In this document: positions 7,557-9,604 of the stretch, in pieces
How the letters are laid out: each line of letters begins with the position of its first letter
Numbering within the stretch: position 1 is the first letter of the stretch
Source of the DNA: JACNLN01 sp964626495
Lineage (GTDB): Bacteria > Fidelibacterota > Marinisomatia > Marinisomatales > CAZVFT01
Direction: 5' to 3'
NCBI GenBank assembly: GCA_964626495.1
Contig: CAZVFT010000091.1
Span: 1-9,604 of the forward strand
Length of the DNA stretch: 9,604 nt
Program-made: the position numbers and the translations under genes
The notes under the pieces: model-generated
The model's input: the letters and a program-made list of their open reading frames with translations, nothing else
Database searches by the model: none
What the model was told of the DNA's origin: nothing

Positions 7557-7584
7557 ATAGTTGATTCCCCAAAACATAGCTAGG

Positions 7585-9486
7585 TTAATCGAATGGATTT
7601 TCCTGTAATGATTCAATTTCATCTTCAGGGTATCCAAGCGCTTTCCAGTCCAAAATACCATCGGGGGAATGACAGTCTCCACAGGTGTGTGCTCCTTCCC
7701 GCCGGATAGAATGGCTGATCTCCAGCATAGCGTCCTGCGGAATCCACCGCGGTTCGACCTTTCCCTTTACCATATTTACCACATCCTTATAGGGTTTCGT
7801 GTCCCATCCACTCAAATAATCACCTGAACCATCATCCATAAACGATATAAATTTATTCATAAGATAAATATCAAACAACCATCCGTACATCATTTTCATC
7901 ATGTTTTTTTTCATTTCATTGGATGCAGCTAAATCAGGATTTCCAGACGCATAATAGGTCGGCAGATTATACGGAATAAACATACCACCGAAAGGTCCCA
8001 TATTTTGCAAGTCAATATGCTGTTTTCCGTTGAACAGTTTCATGGCGTAGAGTTTGGACGGACGTTTTTTTGCAATTGGTCGCATCACTTTCTCATACCA
8101 ACCATCGTAATCAAAATCTTTGAATTCAGGCCAGACGTGAGTTGGATTGTAAAACCGGTATAAATTTTCTCCATTCGGATTATCACCGATCGGATTTCCA
8201 AGAAATGAAGCATCGCCGTTCCACCATGCATATTTAATCCCTTTTCCGGGTTTAGTTTCTTTTAAAATATCGTCGTAAACGTAAATCCCGTGATGTTCTT
8301 CGAAAACAGGTTTACTGAAATCTCGCATGGTAGCGTTGTCCGGATGAAGTGACGGAATATGGCAGGTGACACAGGCAACTTTTTCAATGTGCATATTCAG
8401 ATAATCAGCAATTCCCTCATCCTCTTCATGCGGTTCAGCTGTGTGACATTTTTCGCAGGTGATTTCCACATCCGGGAGGTCATTTGTCATCATCGTGGTA
8501 GTGTGCGTACCTTTCGCAATATAATGCCCTTCGGTTGTGTGGCATTCGATGCATGACATCCCCGCAGCAGCGTGTACATCCCACGATGGAGAATAAGGTG
8601 TTCCCCGTTTCGAACCGGGATGCTGGATTCGCGGACGCTCCTTGCCAAGATTCTGAATACTTTGCATAAAGGACGGATCGGCTTCATCCACGTAAATATC
8701 ACCGCCGAAATTATGTTGATGGCATCGCAAGCAGGTCTGTGCGGTGGGTCGAACAACAGACATAGCAGCTTTCATTGATCTATCCTGATCCCACCGGCCA
8801 AGACCATTGTCATCCACGACAACCTGCTTTTTATTCATGTCGTATGCTGTGGAATGACAAATCAGGCAGTCAATTACATCTTTCTCTTTTTTCAGTGTCC
8901 GGTAAAACGGCATCATCTCTCCTAACGGAACCTGATACTGTCCACCAATATGACACTGACCGCACCCTTCAGATAGAGTATCTCCCTGTTCGGTAACAAC
9001 GATCTCCGCCCAAGCAGTCATAGCAAATGAGCCAGGTTTTGGACAGGGGCGGTCTATCTTCCCCATCGGAAAATTATCCGCCTGTTTACCGTTAAAACCC
9101 AAGACGTTTTCGTGAGGTTTTGTAAAAAACCTGTAGTGTGTTGACGTTGTGAGATTCTTCATCAAATCTACAGATTTTTCATTACCTGTTGTTACATCAG
9201 TTACCGTGATCTTTTTATGGCAATTTAAACAAGTTTTTGGACCTTCGTACCCAAGAATTCCAGCTTCTTTAAACCGTTTGATGTGGTTAAACGATTCAGA
9301 GTAATTGGTCTGCAACATCTTTGTGATGGTTTCATATTCCTCAGAAGTGATTGTTTCAACAGTATAATGGATCTTTCCCGGACGGCTGTCCTTCGGCATC
9401 ATTTTGTTAATAAGCCATGACATTTGACCGAAACTGGGCTGAATTGAAATAAGTACAATAGTTATAAAGTAGATTGTTTTATTCAT
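7585..9486 (-). CDS. Octaheme c-type cytochrome, tetrathionate reductase (OTR) family
   Basis: This is a periplasmic octaheme cytochrome. The 633-residue product has a signal peptide (1-20, cut after SFG) and CXXCH motifs at 86, 175, 207, 252, 312, 344, 372 and 602. The OTR pattern is visible throughout: CLNCH followed by a T-T-x-T-H-Y segment, CGQCHIGG then DCLICH about 30 residues on, VHAAAGMSCIECH...GH, a CEKCH...EPH followed by H-x-E-K-V-A-CVTCHIP, and a final CGDCH followed by LDWKALGYPED. The family is named for Shewanella OTR, which reduces tetrathionate, nitrite and hydroxylamine in vitro and uses a lysine as ligand of its active-site heme. K219 or K220 after CLICH could be the equivalent, but I cannot align it here. 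The protein is longer than Shewanella OTR; much of the length is a heme-free stretch at 377-601. The start ATG has only a weak GAG upstream. True substrate unknown; it could equally be an electron-transfer protein. Confidence 0.88.
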   Translation of the reverse strand: MNKTIYFITIVLISIQPSFGQMSWLINKMMPKDSRPGKIHYTVETITSEEYETITKMLQTNYSESFNHIKRFKEAGILGYEGPKTCLNCHKKITVTDVTTGNEKSVDLMKNLTTSTHYRFFTKPHENVLGFNGKQADNFPMGKIDRPCPKPGSFAMTAWAEIVVTEQGDTLSEGCGQCHIGGQYQVPLGEMMPFYRTLKKEKDVIDCLICHSTAYDMNKKQVVVDDNGLGRWDQDRSMKAAMSVVRPTAQTCLRCHQHNFGGDIYVDEADPSFMQSIQNLGKERPRIQHPGSKRGTPYSPSWDVHAAAGMSCIECHTTEGHYIAKGTHTTTMMTNDLPDVEITCEKCHTAEPHEEDEGIADYLNMHIEKVACVTCHIPSLHPDNATMRDFSKPVFEEHHGIYVYDDILKETKPGKGIKYAWWNGDASFLGNPIGDNPNGENLYRFYNPTHVWPEFKDFDYDGWYEKVMRPIAKKRPSKLYAMKLFNGKQHIDLQNMGPFGGMFIPYNLPTYYASGNPDLAASNEMKKNMMKMMYGWLFDIYLMNKFISFMDDGSGDYLSGWDTKPYKDVVNMVKGKVEPRWIPQDAMLEISHSIRREGAHTCGDCHSPDGILDWKALGYPEDEIESLQENPFD

Positions 9487-9604
9487 ATTACTCTAATTTA
9501 ATTTTATTACTATTTCACCCCTTTCAGGGTTTATTATTTTATGCGTCATTTCACTAGTGTCCGGTAAAAGTTTTGAAACAGGTCTGAAACTCCCCGAAGT
9601 TGGG
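9487..9604. other. Upstream flank of the octaheme gene, with a possible insertion-element edge
   Basis: This 118-base flank holds no gene. Next to the start it is very AT-rich. Further out lie an ACCC/GGGT inverted repeat (9521-9534), the perfect palindrome CACTAGTG (9552-9559), and then GTGTCCGGTAAAAG reading into the window edge. That last run resembles, from memory, the terminal repeats of some transposons, so an insertion element may begin near 9555 and continue beyond the window. The TGAAAC repeated at about 9573 and 9585 is also in this part. A TAAAAT near 9540-9545 (minus strand) could be a -10 box but has no good -35 partner. Confidence 0.25.

Overview
The window is one uninterrupted block of five genes, all on the minus strand. 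Every one encodes a multiheme c-type cytochrome. I count 58 c-type heme attachment motifs: 57 CXXCH and one CX4CH. Two of the five proteins also carry a membrane cytochrome b domain. There is no tRNA, rRNA, CRISPR array, complete mobile element or regulator gene. The base composition is moderately AT-rich. The exported proteins carry Gram-negative style signal peptides, two of them ending in SFG-Q, and several genes have strong AGGAGG ribosome sites. This suggests a Gram-negative anaerobe or facultative anaerobe with a menaquinone-linked, cytochrome-rich respiratory chain. The FCB-type lineages (Calditrichota, Marinimicrobia, Ignavibacteria and relatives) are a reasonable guess, but the sequence alone does not fix the phylum.

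Layout in transcription order, right to left. (1) 9486-7585: periplasmic octaheme cytochrome of the octaheme tetrathionate reductase (OTR) family. (2) 7325-6726: small periplasmic tetraheme cytochrome c554-like protein, behind a 259-base spacer that holds short repeats. (3) 6580-4070: 17-heme c domain fused to a six-helix cytochrome b domain. (4) 4060-2072: membrane-anchored NapC/NirT-type protein with 18 heme motifs, starting at GTG only 9 bases after gene 3 and probably translationally coupled to it. (5) 2021-33: 11-heme c domain fused to a five-helix cytochrome b domain, a shorter paralogue of gene 3. A perfect 9-bp inverted repeat at the left edge lies just past gene 5 and is probably the transcription terminator.

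How the genes may work together. Genes 3, 4 and 5 form the core operon: two CbcL-like cytochrome b/multiheme fusions flank a NapC/NirT multiheme protein. Each carries a type of membrane module known to exchange electrons with quinones, and each projects a long chain of hemes into the periplasm. Genes 1 and 2 are soluble periplasmic partners that could receive or donate electrons. The likely overall role is moving electrons between the quinone pool and periplasmic or extracellular acceptors (metal oxides, a partner cell, or sulfur or nitrogen oxyanions). Direction and terminal acceptor cannot be read from the sequence. The two fusion proteins appear to be built as three N-terminal hemes plus a variable number of diheme modules (four versus seven), so their heme domains seem to have grown or shrunk by whole modules.
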